A stretch of DNA of 64,000 bases from Rugalucina vietnamica (taxonomy: Eukaryota > Mollusca > Bivalvia > Lucinida > Lucinidae). The position numbers and the translations under genes are program-made. Shown here in pieces: positions 1 through 12,649 of this stretch. The notes beneath the pieces were generated by a model, which ran no database searches, was not told the DNA's origin, and saw only the letters and a list, made by a program, of their open reading frames with translations. The DNA is taken from assembly GCA_964017185.1 (NCBI GenBank), contig OZ024883.1:3036001-3100000 (forward strand), written 5' to 3'. The first letter of the stretch is position 1. Each line of letters starts with the position of its first letter.

Positions 1-109
1 GGAACAACACAGGTTGTCTTGACATGATCTCACCAGGTGCCTGTGGATGTACGTATTTACACCAAAGCAAACTAGAAAATGTGTTTATGAAACACTATGC
101 CCCCAACTG

Positions 110-932
110 GTAAGTCACTTTCAAGATGTAAAATGTCCAAAAAATGACTAAGTTCAAATTGTAAAAAAAAAAAATGACAAAAATTAATCTGATGAGTATA
201 TCCCACACACATGCATATCTTCAAAGCATGGTCACAATGTCTGCAAAGTTTCAAAAGTATGGGTATTAAATTGTAGGAGGAGTTGCGCACAACCCTCTAT
301 CCATTCACTAAAATGCCCGAAAAAATGACTAATTTCAAATTGTGAAAAAAATGACAAAAAATAATCCAAGGATTATATCCAAACCACATGCATGTCTTCA
401 GACCATGCCCATAACACATGTAAAGTTTTAAATGAATTGGCATGAAACTGTAGGAGGAGTTGCGCACACAAGGTACCCACTGTCCATTCACTTTCATTGT
501 CAAAATGCCCGAAAAATGGCTAAGTTCAAATTGCGAAAAAAGTGACAAAATTAATCTGAGAATTATATCCAAACCACATGCATATCTTCAAAGCATGGTC
601 ACAACATCGGTAAAGTTTCAAGAGAATCGGAATAAAACTGTAGGAGGAGTAGCGCGCACAAGGTAACCACTATCTATTCACTTTATCAAGAATTAAAAAG
701 GAAAATAACTCTCACAGAATGGGTCCCTAGCCCCCTGAATTTACCTAAAAGAAAAAATACGGGTCCTCTTAATTTTCATATACAAACTACATACCAAATT
801 TCAAGATCCTAGCTCTAACGGTTCCTGACCGAGTGCTAAGCATTACTCACGCAGACTGACTGGACTGGACTGGACTGGACGGTCAGACCCAAACCAATAT
901 GCCCCCTCAACTTCTTCCGAAGTTGGGGGCAT
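110..932 (+). mobile_element. Pearl-like element: ~180-bp tandem array, (ACTG) microsatellite, terminal hairpin
   Basis: Three diverged units of about 180 bp (marked by AGGAGGAGTTGCGCAC near 276, 449 and 638) are followed by repeated ACTGGACTGG at 851-880 and a hairpin, ATGCCCCC...GGGGGCAT (899-932). This order is that of bivalve pearl elements, considered Helitron-related non-autonomous elements. The left end may lie outside the window. Confidence 0.7.
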
Positions 933-965
933 AAGAAACCAACATCAAAGGTCTCTTGTGTTTTA

Positions 966-1233
966 GTCACCAGGATAACATGCCCATGAAATGTATACCC
1001 CCTTAAACCCCACTTTTATTTTGAAAAAAAAAAAAAAAACTGGGGTTTACATGGGTATACATATTTTTCTTATTTATGATCCAAAATATAGATTGTGGGT
1101 ACTCGTTAGAACCGCCTCGGCGAGGCGGTTCTACCGTGTACCCACAATCTATGTTTTGAGTAAAAATAAGAAAAATATCAAAATTTTGTACTGAAAATTT
1201 TTCAACTTTTACAACATTAGAAAAATCTGTATT
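966..1233. mobile_element. Family B palindromic MITE, copy 1
   Basis: Begins AACATGCCCATG with TATACCCCCTTAAACCCCAC, and has the core GATTGTGGGTACTCGTTAGA plus a palindrome around CCGCCTCGGCGAGGCGG. The same arrangement recurs seven times in the window. Ends are approximate. Confidence 0.75.
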
Positions 1234-4081
1234 TAACATGGGCAAGATTTCGTAATGTGTAACAAACAAGAAGGTGCATGGCAGAGCAAAAATGAGCTAG
1301 CGCAAGTTAATGGGTAGCCTAGACTAGCTACTAGTCTGTAAAACATATTAATGTCATATGATTATTGTTTTCATTTTTATTATTTTCTCTATATTGAAAC
1401 TTCTAGAGTCTCTAAGCTAGTCTATCAATGAATTTGTCTTCAATCGTCTTGGCTGTGTTTTACTCGAGCCCCATCTATAGACTAGACTGGCCGCAGAGAT
1501 TTAAAAAAATGAAAATTACGAAAGGCGTTTTTCTTTATTTCTAAGCCTTGGGCAAGGCTATGGGTAGCCCAGTAGAACAGCTTCCTGCAGTCTGACTAAT
1601 TAATGTAACAAACTCTAAGACGAAGTGTCCTAAATGCAAAAGTAAGAGAAACGGTACTGCTTATAAGTAGGGTAGATAATTGCTTCATAAATATTTTCAG
1701 GATAAGTATCGTTAAGATGCGTTTGTTGTGTGACGACAGAACAGAATTTGTTTGATCGATGTAAGTTCCTTTTACGTCACTCACTCGCCATTTCATAAGG
1801 GGTGGTATGTACGAGTTGGTGACTAGGATTCATGCACAAATTGCACTAACGTTAAAACAAAACGAAGATTATATTTTATGTTTGAGTTCTGAGTTATACC
1901 AGGTATTCCTTCCATCAAAGGTGTCTTTATTGGCTTATAAATTAAGGTCAATTCCGTTATATTACTAATGTGATTTACTTTGCCATCAAAAGCTAACAAA
2001 ATAGAAATACTAAACGATTTTAACAATATTGCTTTATATTCAAACATCATAGGTGTTAACATTTCAATATTATTCTCGACTTCATTAATCGTTGTAATAT
2101 AACAAAGCGGTCGGAAAACGAATCTTCAATATTTTCAAACTATTTCAATTCATGTATTGTAATTGAATAGGAAGAGGTCGGAAAAGCCGATTTTCTGTAA
2201 CAAAGGCCTTCCATGATTCACGAAAATGAATAAACACCACTGAAAGCGCACATAATGGGATAAAAGGCTGTTTATTGTGAAAATGTAAGAAAACAACGCT
2301 ATAAACGCATCTAATGACTTCGTAACGATTCACAACAATGGAGATTTTATAAAACCATTCCCTTGAGTGTAAGATCTTTTATGCGTCCATTGTCACTGTT
2401 TTCTATAACGTCAAATTACTTATAAAGCCACCCTTTGAAAATTTAAATGAAATTATCATAGATTTTAACACCACCACCGTTCTAGTGTTGCTTCGCCACA
2501 TCCTGTATTGTGTTTGTTAAATGAAACCTGTAGCAAACTCCGTGGTGCTGAATAAAAGAATAGCAGCTTAATACGAACACTGGGGGCTTAATATAAAAGA
2601 GAAGCTTTTTCTGAAGGCCTCAACAGGCTACTGGTTTTATATTCTCGGGGACACTTGTGCAGATATTTACGATATTTTAGCACAATAAAGCCCAACAATA
2701 GTGAAAAGAAGCAAATCTTTTACTCTTTAGTCCGTAATCGATGGGGAGCCATTTTGTATTTGTCGTTTTCCGCGAGATCGTGTCACGAGGATCATGACCC
2801 TGTCATGCGCAAACAGGGACTATTTAATCGCGCGGAAGGCTATCTCGCCGAGCTTTTCTATCTCCTGAATTAAAGAGCCATTCGACGGATTTCCCTTTCA
2901 ATTGGAAACAGCTTGCGCCATTCACATCTGACAAAAGTCATCTTTAGAACGTAAAGATAGTTTGTTTCTTTTCCTTTTATCCGATTCTAATTGAAAACTG
3001 TGTGAGATATTGTGAGAAACTGGTACAAGGTATCAACTTTGTTTGGACTGCTGAATTTCGGGTTTGGTTTGGTCTTCTTAAGTGCCATATTTTGCAAACT
3101 TATGACAAGAATTACGACTGTTTATAATAATCAATTGGCGTTAGAATTTCGTTTTCGCTCAAAATCTTGATAACGAACTGACGAAAAATATTATTTGCAC
3201 ATCAACATTGACAATATCTAGCTTTGGATTGTTATCCGTCATTTGTGTTGCTTATTTGTAACAGAGTTACGGCCCTTTGTTGGGCCCCAAGATTTGTTAC
3301 TGTTATCTTGAAAATGAAATTGAAGAACTTTACCATATTTAGTATGGACATCAATATTGACAAGATCTAGCTTAGGAGTGTTACCCATCTTATGATAATC
3401 TTATGTCACTATATTGTGTACTTGTATTTTGTTTAAAACGTATTCATCCACAAAACACCCCGCTGTTTAAAATCGCTAAATATGGGCGGAACAAAACGAA
3501 AAGTCATACATATAAAATCATTGTGAAAACTCAAACCATTGTATGGATTCTCTAAATTATACGTTTCTTGTACAAATGATTTCTTTATTTGCTGAACACT
3601 ATAGAAATAATGGCTGTAATTAGAGTTAATGACAACTCCTGTTTGTACAAAGGCGGTTTTAGAAAATGTATTTTGTTGAAAGTTGCATTCCATGTATTTG
3701 ATGGATCACTGTTTCACAGTCCTTGAATTGTTTTCTTTATCTTTGTCGCTTCATAATGACGATAGCAACACCTTGGTATATTTGTTTTATGCAGTTCAAA
3801 AGATGTATTTTGATCAACCCTCTAACATAATTATGCTGATCTTGTTATCTTGACAAAAAAAAAAAAAAAAAAAAAAAAAAAAAGCATTGCTAATTTCAGT
3901 AAATTTACCTATTCCTTTGATACAAGACGGTCACTCCGGTAACATACATGCTAACCCCGCCCTTTTGTGGTTTTTAAATACGCGTTCAAATCGATCGTCT
4001 ATAAGAAACGCCAAAACGAAAGTTTTGAGGGTGGACTCCAGGTGTGGACTCCAGGTTTCTCTCTTGTATGGGTATGACATT
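1234..4081. other. No recognisable gene or repeat
   Basis: Mostly unique AT-rich sequence. The short ORFs here show no family resemblance, codon pattern or splice context that I can support. A 29-base A run closes it at about 3855-3883. Confidence 0.6.
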
Positions 4082-4316
4082 TGAGCCGTCTCGTGGGAAA
4101 ACCAACAATGTGGTTTACGACCAGGTCCGACACAAACATGCCTGTACAAGCACAAAAAGAGCTAGAAGCTTGAAATTTCGGATTTAAGTAGAAGAGGAAC
4201 AGTACTATCCGAGTAGCGAAAACAAAGGCGCTGATCAGCTTCGCGGTTACCGCGAAGCTAATCTGCGCCTTTGTTTTCGCCTATGCAGATTGTTGGTTTT
4301 CCCATGGGGCGGCTCA
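4082..4316. mobile_element. Family A palindromic MITE, copy 1
   Basis: Terminal repeats TGAGCCGTCTCGTGGGAAAA and its inverse at the right end flank a central palindrome, GCGAAAACAAAGGCGC...TTTGTTTTCGC. The right side carries the ~130-bp unpaired arm at the left in this orientation. Confidence 0.9.
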
Positions 4317-5282
4317 ATTATGTAATTCTGTCTCTCTTTGGGTCCAACGTGGCGGGATGACAAGTTTTCCTACGACCTATTTTAAGGACAGGCACTTAAC
4401 CTTTTGGAGCTGATATTTTGTGATAGAATACGAGATAGAATCCAATCGGTACTCATCAACACCGCAAGGCGAGATGAGCTATCAATTGGGTTAACCGGAC
4501 CGGTTTACCGCGCCGCTCCAACATGTTAAAACGATCTGGCGATTCCACGTAAACCCTCCAATCTTCAAACTCACAAACGCAACATCTTTCAAGATGTGGC
4601 ATTCACGACTCGTCTTTGTTGTGTACCTTATCTAAATCTGATAACGTCCTTTTGTTGTTATGTCTTATACAACTGGGGTATTGTTTCTTTAAGTCTTTCT
4701 GATTTATCACCGAATAATGAGTTTTCAACAAGCCTTTGTGATGCTATTTTGTGATATAATAGCAAAGCATGACTCGTTATTTTTAATAAAAGAAACAGAA
4801 ATATAAACAAAACATCGCGAATAGTATGGAGGCTGCTTTTTGCCATCAGTATAAATTGTTATCAGTCAAACTTCGTAAACGGCGCCAGCTCACCAATGTT
4901 TGTCTCTTGTTTGCTTAACGCCAAATTCTATAATTTTTCAGTTATACTATGATGGGATATGGTCAGCTTCCAGGATTGTAGATAAGCAATACAATGGAGA
5001 GCTTAAAATCTCTAAACAATGGCACTCCTTTTCCTTTATGCCGAACTCCGAAATTCCGCCGCTGAGCTCTCACTTGTATAATAGTATAAGGGAGAGAAAA
5101 ATCAGGAAATACCACAAATGTATACTTTCAAAACGTTTCCAGATTATTGGAAAAGCGAGCCTTATTCTATTTTTTTTTTTCTCTCTATTTTATTCTATCT
5201 CCCCGTCTTTCACATTTCTAGAAAAGCATGTTACTAGCAAACTAATCAGATTCAGATTTTAGTCAACGTCAAGTCCATTAAA

Positions 5283-5518
5283 TGAGCCGCCTCATGATAA
5301 AACCAACAACCTGCATATGCGAAAACAAAGACGCAGATCAGCTTCGCGGTAACCGCGAAGCTGATCAGCGCCTTTGTTTTCGCTACACGGGTAGTACAAT
5401 TCCTCTACTTTCTAGATCCAAAATTTCCAGTCTCTTACCATCTTCTGTGACTGTACAGCCCAGTTTGTGTCGGACCTGTTCGGAAACCACATTGTTGGTT
5501 TTCCCACTAGGCGGCTCA
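5283..5518. mobile_element. Family A palindromic MITE, copy 2
   Basis: Intact copy with both terminal repeats. Flanked by AA on each side, a 2-bp target duplication. Confidence 0.92.
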
Positions 5519-5540
5519 AATGTTGTTACATATTGTACAT

Positions 5541-5588
5541 CGCTAGTAGTAATGGGTGCCACTATGGAGTGGCGCCCATTACTACTAC
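5541..5588. repeat. Short perfect hairpin
   Basis: TAGTAGTAATGGGTGCCACT and its near-perfect inverse form a stem of about 20 bp with a minimal loop, immediately after MITE copy 2. Confidence 0.7.
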
Positions 5589-5914
5589 CGCTCGTCGGAA
5601 CTCGGCTCTAGAGGACTTTTAAAGGCCAAAACCCTATATTGCCATTTTAACTAAGTGACTTTCTATTGATTCGTAGCTGTTTCAGAAGTACTGGTATATA
5701 ACTGGCATTTTAACTAAATCATTTTTGTTCAAACATACATATGTATATAATATGTATATAATTGTGTCTAACAGTCAGTTACAAGAGGGCCACGTGATAG
5801 AATAGCAGTAAAGCTAAATGTGTTTTACCCTCTCAAAATAATGTATATAAATAAAAATAAATAAATCAAGAACCTTGTCCATGCAATATACAAATATTTT
5901 TCATCTGTAAAAAT

Positions 5915-5984
5915 GATTTTTTTTTTTTATTTTTATTTATTTATTTATTTATTTATTTTTTTTTTTATTTTTTTTTTTTTTTTC
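5915..5984. repeat. T-rich and ATTT low-complexity tract
   Basis: Poly-T and (TTTA)n run of about 70 bases. No coding content in 5590-6146. Confidence 0.9.
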
Positions 5985-6175
5985 AATTTTGGATGAGCAA
6001 AGTGTGCGTTTACACGCTTCATTACAGAAACATTTGCTGTTGTTGACCGATTTTTTCTCTTTTTAATTTTTTTTCTCATAATGTGTACAACTGTTTTAAT
6101 TTGTGTTATCTAGAAAAACAACCATTAATCGACTTATTACCCTATCCACGGGGACCCAACTGTTAATCGTGATTA

Positions 6176-6439
6176 TTGATGCGACGTGGAATGTTAATGC
6201 ATGCTACTATGAAGTTTCGTATGCGTCGGCGAGTTCGTTACGAATGCGACGCTCCACATCCTCTGTCCTTGGACGGTAAGTACCACATGTTTTGCTCTCA
6301 TGAAAATAAACAAAGCCGAGTTTACAAAATCGGCTTCCACTATGATCTGCAAAAATCTTCTATGTTCCCACTTGAAGTCAATTGGAATACTTACGGCATT
6401 TGTGTTTGTCAGCTAATGGTTTATAAAGTTGACAGGTAG
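6176..6439 (+). CDS. 87-codon ORF in the left arm of the foldback element (function unknown)
   Basis: Basic N-terminus (MMRRGMLMHATMKFRMRRRV), then a mixed segment with KYHMFCSHENK. The inverted copy differs at about 11 residues with no frameshift. I do not recognise it; it may only be an ORF left by chance in the terminal repeat. Confidence 0.25.
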   Translation: MMRRGMLMHATMKFRMRRRVRYECDAPHPLSLDGKYHMFCSHENKQSRVYKIGFHYDLQKSSMFPLEVNWNTYGICVCQLMVYKVDR

Positions 6440-6997
6440 ATACAAGATTGCCACGAAAACTCATTACATTCTTAAAGTCCTTCTGTTTTTCAAATTCTTG
6501 GTCGTAAACTAAGAAGTATAACACAGTCTTGTGGTGTCTTTATTGAAACATGTATCAAAATGACTTTGTAAATGCACACTTATTTACTGAGCGTGAAAAA
6601 CAGTAAGATAAGCATCTTTCGTATGCATCGTAGATTTTGTTAAAATTTAATATGCGACACAGAAATGCATCGTGGAAGATTGAGACAGATGAATTAGTAA
6701 AATAAAATAGCAAATGTTACAATATGGATACAGTGATGCATTTTCTTCAGTTAATATTTTCTAGATACATGTTAAATGGGTCAACCATGTTTTTATACTG
6801 TATTAACAGTTGCAGAGGCTGGAGAAAGTTGTTTAGCATGAGGTCGAGAATTCAAAGGGCTCCCGAAAGACTCTTCTAATTGTAATGAAATAACCATAGC
6901 TGATCGCTGTTCTTGTACAACACACCATTCCCATGGAAAACTGACTGACAACCGCACCTAAAAGCCACACAAATCCCTTTGATTCTTTTGTTTTCTC

Positions 6998-7021
6998 TCC
7001 CCCCCCCCCCCCCCCCCCCCC
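6998..7021. repeat. Poly-C tract
   Basis: About 23 consecutive C residues in the foldback loop. It is a likely polymorphic or assembly-sensitive site. Confidence 0.95.
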
Positions 7022-7602
7022 GCCGCTTATCAAAATGCATGGAGCCACCGATATTAAATGATCAAATAATACTTGGTTTAGCCTTAGTGGTCATTTAATG
7101 TGCGAAAACATATTACCTATGTCACTGATATGCCCGAAAATGATTTGCTGTTTCGAGGCAAGAAGTCACTCGAATGTTGACAAAGCTATATCAGAAAACC
7201 ACTCTGTTACCTCATTCAAAATAAAAGTGGCACATTCTTAGAAGCTCGCTCAACGAAGTACATGTAGTACAAGGAAAAAATACACCATGCAATATTGCGC
7301 TTGATAAAAGCGCAAGCTATGCTTCTGCATTGACGTAAATAACTTTTGTAAGAGCACAACAAAATGCTAATTCTTCCATGGCTCATTCTAGTTGTACGTA
7401 CCTTCATCTTCGATGCATACAAAAGATACTTATCTTACTGTTTTTCACGCTCAGTAAATAATTGTGCATTTACAAATCCATTTTGATACATATTTCAATA
7501 AAGACACCCATAGGACTGTGTTATACTTCTTAGTTTACGACCAAGAATTAGAAAAACAAAAGAACTTTAAGAATGTAATGTGTATTCGTGGCAATTTTGT
7601 AT

Positions 7603-7866
7603 CTACATGTCAACTTTATAAACCATTAGCTGAAAAACACGAGTGCCGTAAGTATTCCAATTGACTTCAAGTGGGAATATAGAAGAATTTTGAAGATCAT
7701 AGTGGACGCCGATTTTGTAAACTCGGCTTTGTTTATTTTCACGAGAGCAAAACATTTGGTACTTACCGTCCAAGGACAGAGGATGTGGAACGTCGCATTC
7801 GTAACGAACTCGCCGACGCATACGAAACTTCATAATGGCATGCATTAACATTCCACGTCGCATCAA
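7603..7866 (-). CDS. 87-codon ORF in the right arm of the foldback element (function unknown)
   Basis: Inverted partner of the ORF at 6176-6439, same length and frame. Differences include H to Q and H to R changes in KYQMFCSRENK. No known domain is visible. Confidence 0.25.
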   Translation of the reverse strand: MMRRGMLMHAIMKFRMRRRVRYECDVPHPLSLDGKYQMFCSRENKQSRVYKIGVHYDLQNSSIFPLEVNWNTYGTRVFQLMVYKVDM

Positions 7867-8106
7867 TAATCACGATTAACAGTTGGGTCCCCGTGCTATC
7901 CCAATCACAAAAAACAACAACGTTGTGGCTTCATGACGTGCCAAATCACACAAGAAATGGTCCCATGGCGTTATTTTGTTTCTGTAGAAAAAAGAAAATC
8001 TGAAAAGTGACTGCTAAAACAATTCAGACCAATAATATGCTGAATAAATTCATATAAAATAAAAAAGCATGTGTACGTAATATCAAAAGCTTTTGTTGTT
8101 CGATAA

Positions 8107-8335
8107 GTCAGCCGCATCATGAGAAAACTTGAATTTTGCATACGCAAAAACAAAGGCGCAGATCAGCTGCGCAGTCACTGCGCTGCTGATCAGCGTCTTT
8201 GTTTTCGCCATATAGTTACAAAAATCCCTCATCTTTCTAAATCCAAAATTTCAAAGCCTCTAGCCACTTTCAAGTCAAGAACCGAACAGCCCGGTTTGTG
8301 TCAGACCTGGTTGGACACGAGGCAGATTTTCCAAC
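8107..8335. mobile_element. Family A palindromic MITE, degenerate copy 3
   Basis: Left end GCCGCATCATGAGAAAAC and the central palindrome with CTGATCAGC are clear. The right end is eroded after GTCAGACCTGG. Confidence 0.75.
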
Positions 8336-8469
8336 CCCATGACTGCGTTAAGGTATGCCCACCAGGGGAGCAAGGTGGGTGAGGGCAAACTTTCCCAGAT
8401 GCCAGAACATGTGGTTATCTGGGAAATCACTATATCAAAATGAGCCTCGGCCAAAGTTTGAGAGATCCG

Positions 8470-8642
8470 GTGTTGGGGTTCTCCGACCCGGTCCGACATG
8501 AACGGGTATGTACAGTCACAGACGATGCTTGAAATTTTAATTGCGCTATCCATGTAGCGAAAACAAAGGCGCTGATCAGCTGTGCAGTTCATGCACAGCT
8601 GATCTGCGTCTTTGTTTTCGCATATGCAGATTGTTGGTTTTC
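8470..8642. mobile_element. Family A palindromic MITE, degenerate copy 4 (inverted to copy 3)
   Basis: Opposite orientation to copy 3. Core GCGAAAACAAAGGCGCTGAT and right end TTGTTGGTTTTC are present, while the outer terminal repeats are lost. Confidence 0.75.
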
Positions 8643-8649
8643 TAGTAAA

Positions 8650-10800
8650 TCAGTATCAAAATGTTAATGAATTTACCATAGATGTATTTTATATGAAATA
8701 AAAGCTTTTGATATAAAAATGTGAGTATGATTTGTAAATGATGACTCTTTCTTTTGAGTTTGAAATTATCTATACATGTATCTAAGATATTAAAAGATTA
8801 TGCAATACGGCGGTAACACAACAGTGTTATAGCTCAATAACAAGGCAGCTGCAATGGCATAATTATGAATCCAGCGCCTCTGTGGCACAATTCAACATTT
8901 TTCAGTCATGTCGAGGCGGAGTCTCTGGTTCGCAGTATGGAGCGTTTAAGCTCAATGACTATAATGGCAGAGGCTGAAATGAACCAAAGACTTCCAGCTT
9001 CCATTGAGCGCCCTTGTTCAAAAATGGTATAAGAAGTAAAGCATTGTCATAAATGCCGTTTAGTTTCTCTTATAAAGACACTGTCTACAATTGTAAATGT
9101 CGTTTTTCTTATGTAAATTGTCTGTTATTTGTAGGCAAACTGAATTACTACAGAAATAGCAAACAATTTGCAACCACTTATTGGTCTCACTCACTTCATT
9201 AACTGACTGATAGAGAAGAAATAAAGACAGGACAAAATGTTTTCTCCAGAAACAAATAGATTAATTCACTGGAGGGCGGAGCTTTATTTAGCGTATCGAG
9301 AGGAATTTATTTATTCTCTAATGACAAATTGAAGTTTTTATCCTACAAACAGAAATACAGATAGTTTTTGTGTCCAACGAAAGGTAATGGAGTGGAGAAT
9401 ATAAACATTTTGCACGTACATGTATAACGTGCAAGCATCAAGTGCAGCTTGTACTTGAAAAGGCTTGTACATAAAAACTACATCTAAATCAAAGATTCTT
9501 GTTCACAATGCAATAATGACGACCGTATGCCTGGCAAAGGTAACAATGGAGGCAAACGTAAACGCTTTTTGTTTTTCATTTAATAGACTTGTTTTTCATT
9601 TTTCGACAATGAGTTCATTCTGTGCGCGACGTTGAAAGGGGACGTTAGAATCCAAGTAATGGCATTTCGTTTCATCTGTAACAGTAGCTGTATTTACAAG
9701 AAAAGCCCAGTCTTTCTCCTGTCATTCCATTATATATAATCGCTGTTTTTCTCGACATTGATAAACCCAAATGAATATCCTAATTGAAGGAATTCAAGAC
9801 CACTAAAAGGAGAATTCTGTTAGCATTGAAACTACGTCTCCCCTTTCAAAAGCTTCATTAGCGAATTCAAAAGAAGCAAAGGACCTATTAGGGAGAAAAT
9901 GTAGAATGACGATCCGCCATTGTGTGCTGGCATTGAAACTCTTGTACGGTTGTCACGAAATATGAAATGCTCTTTCTTACATCGAGTCTGCTGTATTGGT
10001 TCCAAATTGAGAAGGAAAGAAAGAAATTCCATTGTTAAAATGCATCCTGTCTAATGAAGAATCTATTCATTTGGTTTTCAATAGCCTCCTGCCGCCATTG
10101 GCAATATCTAAAGAGAGGCTCTCGTGCACACCTCGTGCGTTGTTATGGCAGCACGCGGGAAAATGAAGATGATTGACATCATTGACATGTCAATTTCAGA
10201 CAAGAGCTGTCATTATCTGGGGAACTTGTATTCCGGCAAAATTTTAATAAAACAGGACAAGATTGTCGGCCTTTTTAGCTCTCTAGCGGTGGGAGCTAAT
10301 TGTATTCGACAAAGTTGCTTTTAAGAATTAAATATTTGGCCGCAGGTTAAGAGAGAAATTTCACACAAATTGACCCTCTAATGATAATAATTGTAATAAA
10401 AGAATTAGACGATTCGTTTTGTCAATTTGTGTTATTTCCATGTTTTATGAGGCATTGGGACACCAAAGGCCAGCATGAAAACTTGGCGATATGGCTTGAC
10501 AGCTAAATACTGAAGTGAAAGTGATTGTGGTAAGTTTAAGATTTTCCTCGGGTTGTGTGAAATAACATGGATCCAAACTCCCAGGAACGTTTATGCCCTT
10601 TCGATGTAATGGGCCCTCTCTTTCTTTTGCATTTGCAAAACCTGAACGTTGTTTTTACAAAGATGTTCAATAACTACTAAAGCCAGAACATGTACATGCA
10701 TCAATGGACATCAAAGAAATATGACAACCAACTCATGATTTTGTATTCTCTATTTTTACATCAACAATATACATGTACGCTGTTGACATTCAAACATTTA
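8650..10800. other. Unique sequence without a recognisable gene
   Basis: Repeat-poor stretch. An ORF at 10124-10324 (66 codons) has no recognisable similarity. There are several homeodomain-type TAAT cores near 10380-10420. I see nothing firm; it could be non-coding regulatory DNA. Confidence 0.4.
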
Positions 10801-10814
10801 AGCTTCATATCATA

Positions 10815-10859
10815 TCAAATCGAGACTGAATGCATATTATGCATTCAGTCTCAATTTGA
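10815..10859. repeat. Near-perfect hairpin
   Basis: CAAATCGAGACTGAATGCAT followed after a 4-base loop by its inverse, with one mismatch. Stem of about 20 bp. Confidence 0.8.
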
Positions 10860-11142
10860 GAAAACTGACAATCTGAGCAACCAGTTTATCCTATTTTCGA
10901 CCAGGCACTGTCTTGAATTTTATGTTTTTCACTACATTGTATGTACAATCCACTGACAAAAATTTAATAGCAAATTCTCCTTAACAAAAATTGAGAACAA
11001 TGAAAAGGATATAACAGTAATTATTCTCTCCAGCTTCTGACATTCAGAAAATATTTTATTGAGCACAGATTGAAATATGATTTCATGTATCAAAGATGTA
11101 ACATGATTGTAACTGGTAATAAAAGCGCTGCAGGCATGCATG

Positions 11143-12244
11143 ATACCCCGCCACGCAAATTTAATTTAGCAAAAATGTTTGTCATTAAATTCTCAAGATA
11201 TAAAAGAGCAGAACAAAATTTTGTCATAAATGAAGGACCATAACTCTGTATACATTGATAAAATTTACCCATCTTCAATCCCAAACCAGTACTTCCTGAT
11301 TTGAACTTTTACACAAAATTTGAAGAAAATTGGTTGATAAATGCACAAAACAGAGGCAGGAAACGAAATTTTAATGTAAATCATGGTCCATAACTCTGTA
11401 CTTATTTAACGAAATTTATTCATTTTCAATCCCAAACCACTCTTTCCTGATATGAACTCACATACAAAGTTTGAAGAAAATCGGTCAATAAATGCTCAAG
11501 ATAGAGTCCGGAAACAAAATTTTAATGTAAATCAAGGGCCATAACTCTGTACTTATTTGACAAAATTTATCCATCTTCAATCCCAAATCACTCCTTTCTG
11601 GTATGAACTCCTATACAAAGTTTGAAGAAAATCGGTCAATAAATGCTCAAGATAGAGTCCGGAAACAAAATTTTAACGTAAATCAAGGGCCATAACTCTG
11701 TACTTATTTGACGAAATTTACCCATCTTCAACCCCAGACCACTCCTTCTTGATATGAACTCTTATACAAAGTTTGAAGAAAATCTGTCAATAAATGCTCA
11801 AGATAGAGCCAGGAAACAAAATTTTAACGTAAATCAAGGGCCATAACTCTGTACTTATTTGACGAAATTTACCCATCTTCAATCCCAGACCACTCCTTCA
11901 TGGTATGAACTCGTATACAAAGTTTAAAGAAAATCAGTTGATAAATACTCAAGATAGAGCCCGGAAACGAAATTTTAACGTAAATCAAGGGCCATAACTC
12001 TGTACTTATTTGACAAAATTTACCCATCTTCAATCCCAAACCACTCCTTCCTAATATGAACTCCTATACAAAGTTTGAAGAAAATCAGTCAATAAATGCT
12101 CAAGATAGAGCCCGGAAACGAAACGCTGACGGACGGACGGACAGACAGACGGACAGACAGACGGACGGACGGACGGACACTCGAACGCAAATTTTTTTGG
12201 AGGGTATAACATAATACCCCGCACTTTTTTAAGTGGCGGGGTAT
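11143..12244 (+). mobile_element. Pearl-like element: six ~151-bp units, (ACGG) microsatellite, terminal hairpin
   Basis: CCATAACTCTGTAC recurs about every 151 bp (near 11234, 11388, 11539, 11690, 11840, 11990). The array ends in an ACGG/ACAG microsatellite (12128-12180) and the hairpin ATACCCCGC...GCGGGGTAT (12216-12244), while ATACCCCGCC also opens the element. This matches the bivalve pearl design. Confidence 0.8.
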
Positions 12245-12484
12245 AATGATGATATATTTTATATGAACACAAGAGTTGTATGAGTTTATGTCATGTCGGA
12301 ATGATCAGTTTTTCCAAGGCCTCTCTATAGGACAGATAGCCCTTGGTTTTTCCAACCAGGCAGGCAATTAAACAGATTTTTTCCAACACTTAACCACATT
12401 AGAGGCAAGTTTTGCTTACTATGCAAAGGGAAACAGCTATGACAGATTTGATTTCAGCAGATTTTTTAAAGTTAACTGAAATAC

Positions 12485-12640
12485 ATTGGTTGATTAGGGG
12501 TACAACATCCCATCAACAACTAAGGTCATGTGGAGATGGGACATGTCTTTAGTCTCATCTGAAGGAACGGAGAAGCCAGGGATCGAGCCTGCGACCTCTG
12601 GATTATTATGCAATGAGACTTAACCGATGAGGCTTCTTAA
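12485..12640 (-). mobile_element. tRNA-derived SINE-like fragment
   Basis: The minus strand reads GCCTCATCGGTTAAGTC and then GCAGGCTCGATCCCTGGC. The second part resembles an RNA polymerase III B box. The tail is diverged. Confidence 0.55.
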
Positions 12641-12649
12641 ATACAGAAA

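Larger units (their letters stand above)
6147..7895. mobile_element. 1.75-kb foldback element with ~500-bp inverted arms, each carrying the same 87-codon ORF
   Basis: The left arm starts CACGGGGACCCAACTGTTAA and the right arm ends with its inverse. The arms run about 6147-6640 and 7402-7895 and stay similar throughout. Each arm encodes a basic 87-residue ORF (6176-6439 plus strand, 7603-7866 minus strand) starting MMRRGMLMHA. The 760-bp loop holds nothing I recognise except a C run. No transposase is visible, and no target duplication was resolved. Confidence 0.8.

Noticed and set aside
72..666. Short ORFs on both strands at the left edge
   Set aside because: They fall in a ~180-bp tandem repeat and reappear with frame changes in each unit, so they are by-products of the array.
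5282..5611. 109-codon ORF
   Set aside because: It is the translation of a family A MITE. The same peptide string occurs at many other MITE copies on both strands.
10124..10324. 66-codon ORF in unique sequence
   Set aside because: No similarity recognised, no splice or codon evidence. One ORF of this size in 2 kb is expected by chance.
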